Source: Paractinoplanes pyxinae
GTDB lineage: Bacteria; Actinomycetota; Actinomycetes; Mycobacteriales; Micromonosporaceae
Direction: 5' to 3'
Assembly: GCF_026626335.1 (NCBI RefSeq)
Contig: NZ_JAPNTZ010000005.1
Location: forward strand, 248,001 to 312,000
DNA length: 64,000 nt
Of this stretch, positions 25,373 through 33,373 are shown piece after piece. The position numbers and the translations under genes are program-made. Positions within the stretch are counted from its first letter, which is position 1. Every line of letters starts with the position of its first letter. The notes under the pieces are model-generated. The model made no database searches and was not told where the DNA came from. It saw nothing but the letters and a program-made list of their open reading frames with translations.

Positions 25373-26470
25373 CTATCGAACCAGCAGGGAGCGCAGTCGC
25401 GCGTACGCGAAGGGGTCGGTCGTGGCTTTCGCCGTCAGCTCGGGCAGATCGAGCCGGGAGCCGGCCGCGTCGACCAGCACGCCGGTGACCGCGGGGTGGG
25501 CCCGGATCCAGCCGGCGTCCCCGGCCAGCAGGGTGGCGTCGGCCAGCACGAGCCACGCGTGCGCCTGGAACACGGCCGTCTCCAGGTCCTCGGGCGGGCA
25601 GGCGGCCACCTCGGCCGGGCGGACGCGGATCACGTCGGCCGCCTCGCCCGGGTCGTGGGCCGGACGACCGAGCACGTGGGCGATCGCCTGCTGCAACGGA
25701 CGAACCTCCCGCGCGGCGGCGCGCTGCCAGAACTTCGGCGGGACGGCGGCCAGCGTCCGCCACGGCACGCGACCGGTGGTCGAGAGCACCTGCGCCGACA
25801 GTTGCCGCTGCCGGCGCCGGCTCAGCGGCTCGAGCGGCACCGGGTCGGCCGGCGGCATCGGCCGGCCCGCGATCTCGGCGGCCACCGCGGCCAGGCTCGG
25901 GTGACGGCGGGCGACTTCCGCCGCCTCGTCGGGGTCGACCGGCTCGTCGTCGACGGCCGCCGGCCAGGCCTCGTGCAGGTCGGTGATGCGGTAGCGCAGG
26001 CCGCCGAAGCGGGTCAGCGCATCCTCCAGCATGGAGCTGTACTCGAGGAAGTCACCGTCGGCGCGGCTGAGCCGGACGAAGGCGAAGGCGGCGGCAGTGC
26101 TGACCTCGACGGGAGCGTCCCGGGCGCGCAGCCGGCGCACGAGGGCCGCGGCCACCCGGGGTGGCTGTTCGTCATCGTCGTACGGCGCCACCGCGTCCAT
26201 CGCGCGCGACCAGGCCCGATAGCGGGCGTTGGCCAGCAGGCCGGGCGCGGCCGCGACGCCCGCGAGCTCGTGGGCGATGAGCACCGCCAATTCGGCCCGG
26301 TCGAGAACCCGTACGGCCGGAAAGCCGACCAGCAGCTCGGTCCCGCGCAGCGTGACCCGGGCACGCACCTGGGCATCCGGCCCGAGCGCGATCCGCTTCG
26401 GCACGGGCAGGCCGAGCCGGTCCGCCACTTCGCGGATGACCTCGTACAGGGCGGTTTGATGGAGCGTCAG
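25373..26470 (-). CDS. degenerate M48-like peptidase-fold protein
   Basis: About 365 residues resembling M48 zinc peptidases in the N-terminal third: YEVIREVADRLGLPVPKRIA, then VLIAHELAGVAAAPG. The expected HExxH is HELAG, so the second zinc-binding His is missing and the site is probably inactive. No membrane segment is obvious. The start is uncertain: the first family-like residues precede GTG 26428, and a CTG at 26470 forms a CTGA overlap with the regulator's stop; no ATG is available. It may be a regulatory or pseudo-enzyme partner of the neighbouring TPR/membrane proteins. Confidence 0.65.
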   Translation of the reverse strand: MTLHQTALYEVIREVADRLGLPVPKRIALGPDAQVRARVTLRGTELLVGFPAVRVLDRAELAVLIAHELAGVAAAPGLLANARYRAWSRAMDAVAPYDDDEQPPRVAAALVRRLRARDAPVEVSTAAAFAFVRLSRADGDFLEYSSMLEDALTRFGGLRYRITDLHEAWPAAVDDEPVDPDEAAEVARRHPSLAAVAAEIAGRPMPPADPVPLEPLSRRRQRQLSAQVLSTTGRVPWRTLAAVPPKFWQRAAAREVRPLQQAIAHVLGRPAHDPGEAADVIRVRPAEVAACPPEDLETAVFQAHAWLVLADATLLAGDAGWIRAHPAVTGVLVDAAGSRLDLPELTAKATTDPFAYARLRSLLVR

Positions 26471-29169
26471 AGCGCACCGGCCAGCTCGCGGCGCGACGTC
26501 ACGCCCAGCTTGGCGAAGACCTTGCGCAGGTGCCATTCCACGGTGCGCGGGCTCAGGAACAGCGCCGCGCCGATCTCCGGGTTGGTGCGACCGGCCACGG
26601 CCAGCCGCGCGATCTGCGACTCCTGCGGGGTCAGCTCCTCGCGAGCGGCCGCGCCCCGCTTGCGGACGGTCTCGCCGGTCGCCGTCAGCTCGCGCCCGGC
26701 CCGTTCGGCGAAGCCCGCCGCGCCCATGCCCGCGAAGGCCTCGTACGCGATCCGCAGTTCGTTCCTCGCCTCGGCGCGCCGGTTCTCGCGGCGCAGCCAC
26801 TCACCGAAAAGCAGCCGGGTGCGAGCCACCACCATGCCGAGGTGATCCGCCGGCAACACCTCGATCGCTGCGCGAAACTGCTCCTCCGTACGCGTGGCCG
26901 GCCCGGCCAGCGCGTCGGCCAGCGCCTGAGCACCCACCGCCCATTTCGTCCCGGCCGCACTCGTCCGCCGGCGCAGCTGTTCGGCGGCCTCGGCGGCTTC
27001 GCCGGTCGCGCCCGACCGCGCGGCCGCCTCGATCAGCTCGAGGACTCCCCAGTGCCAGAAGCCAAGGTCCTCGTACGCGACGGCCTGCCGGGCCGCGGCC
27101 AGCGCCTCCGGATAACGGCCGAGCCCGTTGCCGAGCACGGCCCGGGTGTGCGCGGCCAGCGCCAGCAGCCGGCCCTCCTCGCGCGTCCGGGCGTCCCGCT
27201 CGGCCGGTTCCATCACGTCGAGCGCCGGCCGCTCCGCCCCGCGGTAGGCCAGCAGGTTGAGCGACGCCGACGGCTGCGTGACCAGCCCGGTGGCCCGGCC
27301 CAGCGTCTCGGCCTCGCCGATCAGCTCGGACGCCTCGGCCAGCCGGCCCGCGATCACCAGCGCGCCCGCCCGGAACGTGAGCATCGACGGCAGCACCGAG
27401 AGCACCCCGGTGTCGCGGGCAAACGTGGCCGCCTGCCCGGTCAGCCGGTTCCAGGCCTCGTCGTCGAAGAGCTCGTGCGCGACCGGCACCCCGATCCAGA
27501 TGAGCTTCAGGTGCTCGCGGGCGTCGAGCGCGGCCAAGGCCCTGGTCAGCGGCCCGACCGCGGCCTGGTAGCCGTCGAGCGTCCAGGTGATCAACCCGGC
27601 GAGCAGCAGGCCGGCCGCGTCGTCGCCGGGTTCCACCGCCCGCGCCGCCTCGGCCACCACGCGGGCGTCGTCCTCGCCCAGGCGGCCGGTGTGCAGGGCG
27701 GCGCCCAGGGCCGACAGGTACGTCTCGCGGGCAGCCGGTAGGTCGAGTTCTTCGAGGCGGCGGGCCGCGGCAACCAGGGCGCGGGCGGCGTCGCGGCCGT
27801 GGTTGAGCCAGAACGCGGCCTGGGCCCGCAGCCGCTCCACGCCGGCCTGGGCCAGCGGGTCGAGCGGGCCGATCTCGGCCGCGGCCAGCAGATCGGGCAC
27901 ACGGGCGGGCGAGCCGGCCAGGAAGTGGGCCTGGGCGGCGGCCAGGGCCCGGGTGGCCCGCGGCTTGGGGTCGGGGGTGAGCTCGGCGGCACGTTCGAGG
28001 AAGGCGGCGGCCGCCGACCGTCCACCCCGGCGCAGCGCCCGGCCGGCCGAGCGTTCGAGCTCGCCCGCGACCGCCTCGTCGGGACCGGCCGCGGCGTGCG
28101 CGCGATGCCAGGCGCGACGGTCGGGCTCCTGGTGCGGGTCGATGACGTCGGCCAGCGCGCGGTGCACGGTGCGCAGGGCGGCGGCCTCGGTGGACCGCCA
28201 GCTCGCCGAGCGTACGAGGGGATGCCGGAACCGGACCCGGGCGCCGAACTCGACCAGGCCGGCCGCCTCGGCCGGCGCTTCGGCGCCGGGCGGCACTCCG
28301 AGGCGTTCCAGGGCACGCCACAGCAGCGGCACGTCGCCCACCGGTTCCAGGGCGGCCGCCACCAGCAAGGTGCGCGTCTCGGGCGGCAGGTCGGCGATGC
28401 GGCGCTGGAAGCTCTGCTCGAGGCGGCTCGCCAGGGAGATCTCGCCGGGGCCGCCGAAGCCGAAGGCCAGCTCGGCCGGGGTGAGATCGCGCGGCAGCTC
28501 CAGCAGCGCGAGGGGGTTGCCGCGGGTCTCGGCCAGGATCCGGTCGAGGACGCGCTCGTCGACCGGGCCGGGCAGCGCCGACCCGAGCAGGGCGCGGGCG
28601 TCGGCGTCGGGCAGCCCGCCGACCCGCAGCTCGGGCAGGCCGGTCAGCAGCTTCTCGTCGCCCGGGGTGCGCGCGGCGAAGACCAGCGCCACCGGCTCGG
28701 CGTCGAGGCGGCGGGCCACGAACGTCAGGATCACCTCGGACATGCGGTCGAGCCACTGCGCGTCGTCGACCACGCACATCACCGGTTCACCCGCCTCGGC
28801 CGCTTCGGCCAGCAGCCTCAGCACGGCCAGGCCGACCAGAAGCGCGTCCGGCGCGTCGCCCGCGGCCAGCCCGAAGCCGACCGCGAGCGCCTGACGCTGC
28901 GGCTCGGGCAGCCGGTCGAGATGGGTCATCAGCGGCGAGCAGAGCTGCTGCAACGCCGCGTACGCGATCTCGGTCTCGGACTCGACGCCGGCCGCACGCA
29001 CCACCAGCCCCGGCGCGGCCGCGCACAAGTGGTCGAGCAGCGCCGTCTTGCCCGCCCCGGCCTCGCCCCGCAGCACCAGCACCCGGCTGCGCCCGCCGCG
29101 CACCCCGGTGATCAGCCGGTCGAGTTCTTCCAGCTCACGGCGGCGCCCCCGCAGCGTCCCGATCGGCAC
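26467..29169 (-). CDS. LAL-family (large ATP-binding) LuxR regulator
   Basis: A 900-residue MalT-like regulator. An AAA-type ATPase domain lies at the N-terminus (Walker A GEAGAGKT at residues 35-42, Walker B VMCVVDDAQWLD). A long helical repeat region covers the middle, and a LuxR HTH the last 65 residues (LTPQESQIARLAVAGRTNPE, LSPRTVEWHLRKVFAKLG). Such proteins are ATP- and ligand-dependent activators, often in secondary-metabolism or sugar-use clusters. It starts 5 bases after a small gene and its stop overlaps the peptidase-like gene. Confidence 0.93.
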   Translation of the reverse strand: MPIGTLRGRRRELEELDRLITGVRGGRSRVLVLRGEAGAGKTALLDHLCAAAPGLVVRAAGVESETEIAYAALQQLCSPLMTHLDRLPEPQRQALAVGFGLAAGDAPDALLVGLAVLRLLAEAAEAGEPVMCVVDDAQWLDRMSEVILTFVARRLDAEPVALVFAARTPGDEKLLTGLPELRVGGLPDADARALLGSALPGPVDERVLDRILAETRGNPLALLELPRDLTPAELAFGFGGPGEISLASRLEQSFQRRIADLPPETRTLLVAAALEPVGDVPLLWRALERLGVPPGAEAPAEAAGLVEFGARVRFRHPLVRSASWRSTEAAALRTVHRALADVIDPHQEPDRRAWHRAHAAAGPDEAVAGELERSAGRALRRGGRSAAAAFLERAAELTPDPKPRATRALAAAQAHFLAGSPARVPDLLAAAEIGPLDPLAQAGVERLRAQAAFWLNHGRDAARALVAAARRLEELDLPAARETYLSALGAALHTGRLGEDDARVVAEAARAVEPGDDAAGLLLAGLITWTLDGYQAAVGPLTRALAALDAREHLKLIWIGVPVAHELFDDEAWNRLTGQAATFARDTGVLSVLPSMLTFRAGALVIAGRLAEASELIGEAETLGRATGLVTQPSASLNLLAYRGAERPALDVMEPAERDARTREEGRLLALAAHTRAVLGNGLGRYPEALAAARQAVAYEDLGFWHWGVLELIEAAARSGATGEAAEAAEQLRRRTSAAGTKWAVGAQALADALAGPATRTEEQFRAAIEVLPADHLGMVVARTRLLFGEWLRRENRRAEARNELRIAYEAFAGMGAAGFAERAGRELTATGETVRKRGAAAREELTPQESQIARLAVAGRTNPEIGAALFLSPRTVEWHLRKVFAKLGVTSRRELAGAL

Positions 29170-29174
29170 GTCGT

Positions 29175-29378
29175 CTACTCCTTCGGCGCTTCCCGCGCGG
29201 TGCGCGCGGCGATCCGGGCCACCTCGTCCACGGTGAGCGCGATGATCGGCTCGTCGGGGCCGCCGGCGGCCAGTCCGCGCTCGACGTGACCCACGTAGTA
29301 GTCGGTCGCCACGCGCTGGTCGAGCGCCTCGTTGAGCGCTTCGGCGATCCGCTGGGCGAGTTCGTTCATCATGACCAT
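29175..29378 (-). CDS. small conserved-looking protein before the LAL regulator
   Basis: About 67 residues, mostly helical: NELAQRIAEALNEALDQRV followed by ATDYYVGHVERGL and a C-terminal helix LTVDEVARIAARTAREA. No membrane segment or known domain. ATGs at 29378, 29372 and 29369 are all possible; GGGG upstream fits 29378. It sits 4 bases after the TetR stop and 5 bases before the LAL gene, so the three are probably one transcript. Confidence 0.6.
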   Translation of the reverse strand: MVMMNELAQRIAEALNEALDQRVATDYYVGHVERGLAAGGPDEPIIALTVDEVARIAARTAREAPKE

Positions 29379-29382
29379 CAAC

Positions 29383-29973
29383 CTAGGCCCCGCCGCCGGT
29401 CGCGTCGTCACCGGCGAAGATCCGGTTCAGCTGGTGGTCGATCAGCTCGACGGCCCGCTCGGCGGTCAGGTGGCCGAGCAGCATCTGGCCCTGCAGGCCG
29501 GCCGCGCCCGCGAGCAGGAAGTCGGCCTCGTCGCGGCGACCCTCCGGCAGCAGCAGGGCGATCAGCTGCTCCAGCTCGGGCGGGGTGTCGCGGATGCGGT
29601 CCCGCAGGGTCCGGTCGGCCATGAAACGTACGAAATAGGCGGCCTGCACCAGCTGGCGCTGCCGGCGTCCATCGTCCAGCGGCAGCAGCTCGAGCAGCAC
29701 GCTGCGCAAGATCTCGCGCGGCTCCGGGTGGGGGCCGAGCGCGGCGACGCGTTGCTGGGCCTCGGCCTCGCCGTCGCGGTTGAGCAGGTCGAGCGCGCCG
29801 AGCAGCAGGTCCTCGCGGGTGCCGAAGTAGTACTGCAGCTGGCGGGCGGGCACGCCGGCCTCGGCGGCGACCCGGCGGATCGTCGCGTCCTCGAGGCCGC
29901 CCGCCGCGGCCAGCCGCCACACGGCCGTCGCGATGTGGCGGCGCCGCTCGTCATGGTCGACCTGCCGGGGCAT
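29383..29973 (-). CDS. TetR-family transcriptional regulator
   Basis: A 196-residue repressor: N-terminal HTH (TAVWRLAAAGGLEDATIRRV, then AEAGVPARQLQYYFGTREDL, residues about 16-60) and a helical ligand-binding domain with the AcrR-like C-terminal pattern. ATG 29973 is preferred because the in-frame start at 30006 would lie inside the palindromic operator. Divergent from a small membrane-protein gene at 30047; its own operator TGGTACG-CC-CGTACCA is immediately upstream, so autoregulation is likely. Confidence 0.9.
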   Translation of the reverse strand: MPRQVDHDERRRHIATAVWRLAAAGGLEDATIRRVAAEAGVPARQLQYYFGTREDLLLGALDLLNRDGEAEAQQRVAALGPHPEPREILRSVLLELLPLDDGRRQRQLVQAAYFVRFMADRTLRDRIRDTPPELEQLIALLLPEGRRDEADFLLAGAAGLQGQMLLGHLTAERAVELIDHQLNRIFAGDDATGGGA

Positions 29974-29984
29974 CGGCTCTCCGT

Positions 29985-30030
29985 TCTGGTACGCCCGTAC
30001 CACCAAGTGTTATGGTTCAGACGTACCAGA
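29985..30030. promoter_or_regulatory. TetR operator region between divergent genes
   Basis: TGGTACGCCCGTACCA (29987-30002) is a perfect palindrome (7-bp arms, 2-bp centre). A further half-site CGTACCAGA (30022-30030) is the exact complement of TCTGGTACG (29985-29993). The layout allows two TetR dimers or one dimer choosing between sites, controlling both tetR and the gene at 30047. Confidence 0.78.
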
Positions 30031-30046
30031 ATACGGGGAGGTAGAC

Positions 30047-30265
30047 GTGCGAACAGCGATGCTCGTTCTCGGCATGGTGCTGCTGGTCGTGGGAGCGCAA
30101 GGCGCCGTCCGGCAGCTCGTCGACCACGACAACGCGGGTCTGCTCGGCTGACTGCCGGGCGGCTTCGGCGTTCAGCTGGCCGGCCATCTGGTGCTCACGG
30201 CGGCCGGCCTGCTGCTGGCCGGCTGGGGCAGCCGGCACCCGGCCCAGGACTTGTCCGACCGATAA
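30047..30265 (+). pseudogene. small two-helix membrane protein interrupted by an in-frame TGA
   Basis: GTG 30047, with a near-ideal GGGGAGG at 30035-30041, opens a frame encoding a hydrophobic helix (TAMLVLGMVLLVVGAQGAV) and LVDHDNAGLLG. TGA at 30149-30151 then interrupts it, and the same frame continues LPGGFGVQLAGHLVLTAAGL to TAA at 30265. Read through, it is a 72-residue two-helix protein in which the TGA takes the place of what would naturally be TGG (Trp). It may be a recent nonsense mutation, a sequencing error, or readthrough. It is the probable target of the divergent TetR. Confidence 0.7.
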
Positions 30266-30367
30266 CGCGGGGCTGCGGCGAGGCCAGGAGGCGCCTGACG
30301 GCGATGGCCGCGCCGACCCTCGTCGACGCGGCCACCGCAAGCTCGGTCGAGCCGGCACGCGGTCCGG

Positions 30368-31309
30368 TCAGGCGAGTTCGGGCTCGCGGCGGTCGTCCGC
30401 GGCCGCGCGGGCGTCGGCCTCTTCCAGGATGCGGCGCTCCTCGGCGGCGTTCTTGCGGTGCTCGCGGAACGAGTAGACCAGCGCGGCCGCCCACACGGCG
30501 TAGATGACGGCGTAGATGCTGTAGCGGACGCCGTCCGACGCGTCGATCCAGTCGGAGCGCAGCAGCGTGCGGCTGTTGGTGAGGATGATGACGCCGCCCA
30601 CCGCGGCCCCCAGCACGCGCGGCGGGATGTGCCGGACCAGCCAGGCGGCGATCGGCGCGGCGATCACGCCACCGATCAGCAGCGCGACCACCCAGGCGAA
30701 GTTGATGTTCTCGGTGCCCAGGCCGAACAGGAAGCCGAGGCTGGCCGCGATGGCCACCAGGAACTCGCTGGTGTCGATCGAGCCGATCGTCTTGCGCGGC
30801 TCGAGCCGGCCGCTGGCCAGGATGGCCGGGGTGCCCACCGGGCCCCAGCCGCCGCCACCGGTCGAGTCGACGAAGCCGGCCACCACGCCCAGCGGGGCCA
30901 GGAACCGCTTGCGCAGCGGCAGGCCGAGGCGGCCCTTGGGCAGGCCCATCGTGGTGAAGCGGATGAACACGTACAGGCCGAGCGCCAGCAGGATGACCGC
31001 CATCAGGGGCGCCGCGGTCTCGGTGGAGAGCCCGGACAGGAACGTCGCGCCCGCGAACGCGCCGACCGCGCCCGGCACACCGATCTTGAGGACGACCTTC
31101 CAGTCGACGTTGCCGAACTTCCAGTGCGACAGGCCGGAGACGAGCGTGGTGCCGATCTCGGCCAGGTGCACGGTGGCCGAGGCGGCGGCCGGGTTCGTGC
31201 CGATGGCCAGCAGCAGCGTGGTCGACGTGACGCCGTACGCCATGCCGAGGCTGCCATCGACAAGTTGCGCTCCGAGGCCGACGAGGGCCAGGAGGATCAG
31301 CTTTCTCAT
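30368..31309 (-). CDS. TauE/SafE-family (DUF81) anion exporter/permease
   Basis: A 313-residue membrane protein with two similar hydrophobic halves (about 8 helices) and the DUF81 signatures GMAYGVTSTTLL and DSTGGGGWGPVGTPAIL. Family members move sulfite, sulfonates or related anions across the inner membrane. A charged Glu/Arg-rich tail ends the protein. ATG 31309 with GGAG upstream is preferred to the in-frame start at 31402. A CCTATCG/CGATAGG inverted repeat precedes it. Confidence 0.9.
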   Translation of the reverse strand: MRKLILLALVGLGAQLVDGSLGMAYGVTSTTLLLAIGTNPAAASATVHLAEIGTTLVSGLSHWKFGNVDWKVVLKIGVPGAVGAFAGATFLSGLSTETAAPLMAVILLALGLYVFIRFTTMGLPKGRLGLPLRKRFLAPLGVVAGFVDSTGGGGWGPVGTPAILASGRLEPRKTIGSIDTSEFLVAIAASLGFLFGLGTENINFAWVVALLIGGVIAAPIAAWLVRHIPPRVLGAAVGGVIILTNSRTLLRSDWIDASDGVRYSIYAVIYAVWAAALVYSFREHRKNAAEERRILEEADARAAADDRREPELA

Positions 31310-31354
31310 GGTCGCTCCAGTCCAGGCGCATGTGGGGGACGAATGTGGGGTGCG

Positions 31355-31380
31355 CCTATCGTGCCTACCATTTCGATAGG
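31355..31380. promoter_or_regulatory. inverted repeat upstream of the TauE/SafE gene
   Basis: CCTATCG (31355-31361) and CGATAGG (31374-31380) are exact complements with a 12-bp spacer, 46-71 bases before the ATG of the permease gene. The spacing and AT content suit an operator overlapping the promoter. The regulator is not encoded next to it; the family of the factor cannot be told. Confidence 0.5.
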
Positions 31381-31438
31381 AAAACGTGCAAGAGCATCCC
31401 ATCCTGTCGACCCGGCGCCGTCACCGGGGTGCCTCTCA

Positions 31439-32545
31439 CTATTCGGCGGTGGTGCCGTTCAGCAGCCCGGCCAGGCCGTGCGGGGCGCCGGCGCCGAAGA
31501 TGAGGTCGATCGTCTCGTGGGCGGCGACGGCCTCGGCCTCGCTGCGGTCGAACATCACCTTCTCGTACGCGGCCAGGGCGGCCTCGACGTCGTCGGGGTG
31601 GGCGGCCAGCGCCTCCCCCAGCTCGGCGCCGTCGAGCATGGCCAGGTTCGCCCCCTCGCCGCCGGGAACCGTCACGTGGGCCGCGTCGCCCAGCAGCGTG
31701 ACGCCAGCCGTCCGGGGCCAGCGGTGCCCGTTGGGCAGCGCGAAGATGCTGCGCAGAACAGGCTCGGTGTCGGCCTCGGTGATCAGCGAGACCAGACCGG
31801 GCGCCCATCCCGCGAACTCGGCCGCGATCCGCTCCTTCGCGACGCCACCCTCGGTGAACCACTCGAGCGGACGGCTGAGAACCACGTACGTGTGGATGAC
31901 GTCGCCCGCCTCGCGGTGCGCCAGGAATCCCTGGCCGGGGATCAGGGCGTACATCGCGCCGTTCCCGACCAGCCGGGCCGCCTCGGCGTGGCGCGCGTCG
32001 ACGTCGTGCGAGTACAGGTCGATGTAGCTCAGTCCGGCGTACGCCGGCTTCGCACCGGAGACCAGCGGCCGCACCTTCGACCAGGTTCCGTCCGCCCCGA
32101 CCAGCACGTCGGAGACGGCCGTCGTACCGTCCGCGAACGTCAGCTCGTGACGGCCCCCGCCGAGCGGCTTCGCCGAGAGCAGCTTCTTGCCCCATTGCAC
32201 GGTCCCGGCCGGCAGCGACTCGAGCAGGATGCGCCGAATATCGCCGCGCAGCGCCTCCGGACGCGCCATCGAGCCGTCGTCAGCAAGCTCGGCCAGCACG
32301 GCGCCCTGCTGGTCGACGACCTTCTGGGCGCCGCCGCCGACGTGGATGATCGAGCGGTACTCCTCGGTGAGCCCGGCGATCTGCAGCGCCCGCTGCCCGT
32401 TGTGTTCGTGCAGGTCGAGTTGCCCGCCCTGGGTGCGAGCGGCGGCCGAGGCCTCGGCGTCGTAGACGGTTACGGCGATGCCGCGCAGATGCAGTACCCG
32501 GGCCAGAGTGAGGCCGCCGAGCCCGGCCCCGATGATCGTGATCAT
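31439..32545 (-). CDS. FAD-dependent monooxygenase (TetX/PHBH-like)
   Basis: A 368-residue flavoprotein: ITIIGAGLGGLTLARVLHLRG is the FAD-binding dinucleotide fold; ADGTW (about 160) is the mid-protein DG motif; and TLLGDAAHVTVPGGEGAN is the GD motif contacting FAD ribityl. Length and motifs match class A hydroxylases that inactivate or modify small aromatics or tetracycline-like compounds. ATG 32545 has GGAGGA upstream. Divergent from a TetR regulator with two operators between them, an arrangement typical of substrate-induced detoxification. Confidence 0.92.
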   Translation of the reverse strand: MITIIGAGLGGLTLARVLHLRGIAVTVYDAEASAAARTQGGQLDLHEHNGQRALQIAGLTEEYRSIIHVGGGAQKVVDQQGAVLAELADDGSMARPEALRGDIRRILLESLPAGTVQWGKKLLSAKPLGGGRHELTFADGTTAVSDVLVGADGTWSKVRPLVSGAKPAYAGLSYIDLYSHDVDARHAEAARLVGNGAMYALIPGQGFLAHREAGDVIHTYVVLSRPLEWFTEGGVAKERIAAEFAGWAPGLVSLITEADTEPVLRSIFALPNGHRWPRTAGVTLLGDAAHVTVPGGEGANLAMLDGAELGEALAAHPDDVEAALAAYEKVMFDRSEAEAVAAHETIDLIFGAGAPHGLAGLLNGTTAE

Positions 32546-32564
32546 GCGTCCTCCACCAGTCGTT

Positions 32565-32598
32565 TGGACCACTGGTCCAGTATTGGACCGGCGGTCCA
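32565..32598. promoter_or_regulatory. twin 15-bp TetR operators
   Basis: TGGACCACTGGTCCA (32565-32579) and TGGACCGGCGGTCCA (32584-32598) are both perfect 7+1+7 palindromes whose centres are 19 bp apart. They fill the 72-bp gap between the monooxygenase ATG (32545) and the tetR ATG (32618), so one bound TetR pair would block both promoters. Confidence 0.88.
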
Positions 32599-32617
32599 AG
32601 TCTGTCAAGATGGAGGC

Positions 32618-33373
32618 ATGACACCCAGGCGAAGCGACGCGCTGTCCCGTGAGCGGATAGTCGAGGCGACCATCCAGATCCTCGACAGCGAGGGCGAGAG
32701 CGCCCTGACCGTCCGCGCGGTGACGGCCCGCCTGTCGACCGGGCGGGGCGCCATCTATCACCACGTCACGAACAAGGACGACCTGCTGGCCGCGGCCGCC
32801 GACGGTGTCATCGGCCCGGTGCTGGCGGGGACGGCCGGCGACGACGACCCGAGGCGGGCGATCCGGGCCCTGACGCTGGGGATCTTCGAGGCGATCGACG
32901 GGCATCCGTGGGTGGGCGCCCAGCTCAATCGCGATCCGATGCAAATCGCCGTACTGGATATCTGGAAGAACCTCGGCGGCCGGCTGCATGCACTCGGCCT
33001 GAGCGGGAAGGCCCTGACCGACGCGGGCGCGGCGCTGGTCAACTATGTGCTCGGCGCGGCCGCCCAGCACGCGGCGGGCGCCCGGCGCGCCGCCGACGAC
33101 GCGGCCCGCCAGGACTACCTCGATCGCCTCGCGCACGAGTGGGCGCAGCAGGACGCCGACCCGCTCGTGCAGGAGTCGGCGTCATTGCTGCGCGACCATG
33201 ACGACCGCGCCCAGTTCCTGGCCGGGGTGGACATCTTCCTGGCCGGCATCGCGTCTGACTCAGCCGGCATCGCGTCTGACTCAGCCGGCATCGCGTCTGA
33301 CTCAGCCGGCATCGCGTCTAAGTCAGCCGGCATCGGGTCTAAGTCAGCCGGCATCGGGTCTAAGTCAGGCTGA
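32618..33373 (+). CDS. TetR-family regulator with a heptapeptide-repeat tail
   Basis: A 251-residue repressor. The HTH (SRERIVEATIQILDSEGESA, LTVRAVTARLSTGRGAIYHH) occupies residues about 8-55; the ligand domain runs to about 205. The last 42 residues are six repeats of a 7-residue unit (GIASDSA, then GIASKSA and GIGSKSA) encoded by near-identical 21-bp repeats, outside the TetR fold. ATG 32618 has GGAGG upstream. Likely represses the divergent FAD monooxygenase. Its 3' end overlaps the convergent CPBP gene by 14 bp. Confidence 0.9.
   Translation: MTPRRSDALSRERIVEATIQILDSEGESALTVRAVTARLSTGRGAIYHHVTNKDDLLAAAADGVIGPVLAGTAGDDDPRRAIRALTLGIFEAIDGHPWVGAQLNRDPMQIAVLDIWKNLGGRLHALGLSGKALTDAGAALVNYVLGAAAQHAAGARRAADDAARQDYLDRLAHEWAQQDADPLVQESASLLRDHDDRAQFLAGVDIFLAGIASDSAGIASDSAGIASDSAGIASKSAGIGSKSAGIGSKSG
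33242..33367. repeat. six 21-bp tandem repeats at the 3' end of tetR
   Basis: Units start at 33242, 33263, 33284, 33305, 33326 and 33347. The first three are identical (GCCGGCATCGCGTCTGACTCA). The fourth changes TGAC to TAAG and the last two also change CGCG to CGGG, a stepwise pattern expected from repeat expansion. The stop codon of the opposite-strand protease gene lies within the last unit. Confidence 0.95.

Noticed and set aside
30458..32617. Long plus-strand frame leading into tetR
   Set aside because: The part before ATG 32618 is antisense to the TauE/SafE and monooxygenase genes; GGAGG and the operators mark the real start at 32618.
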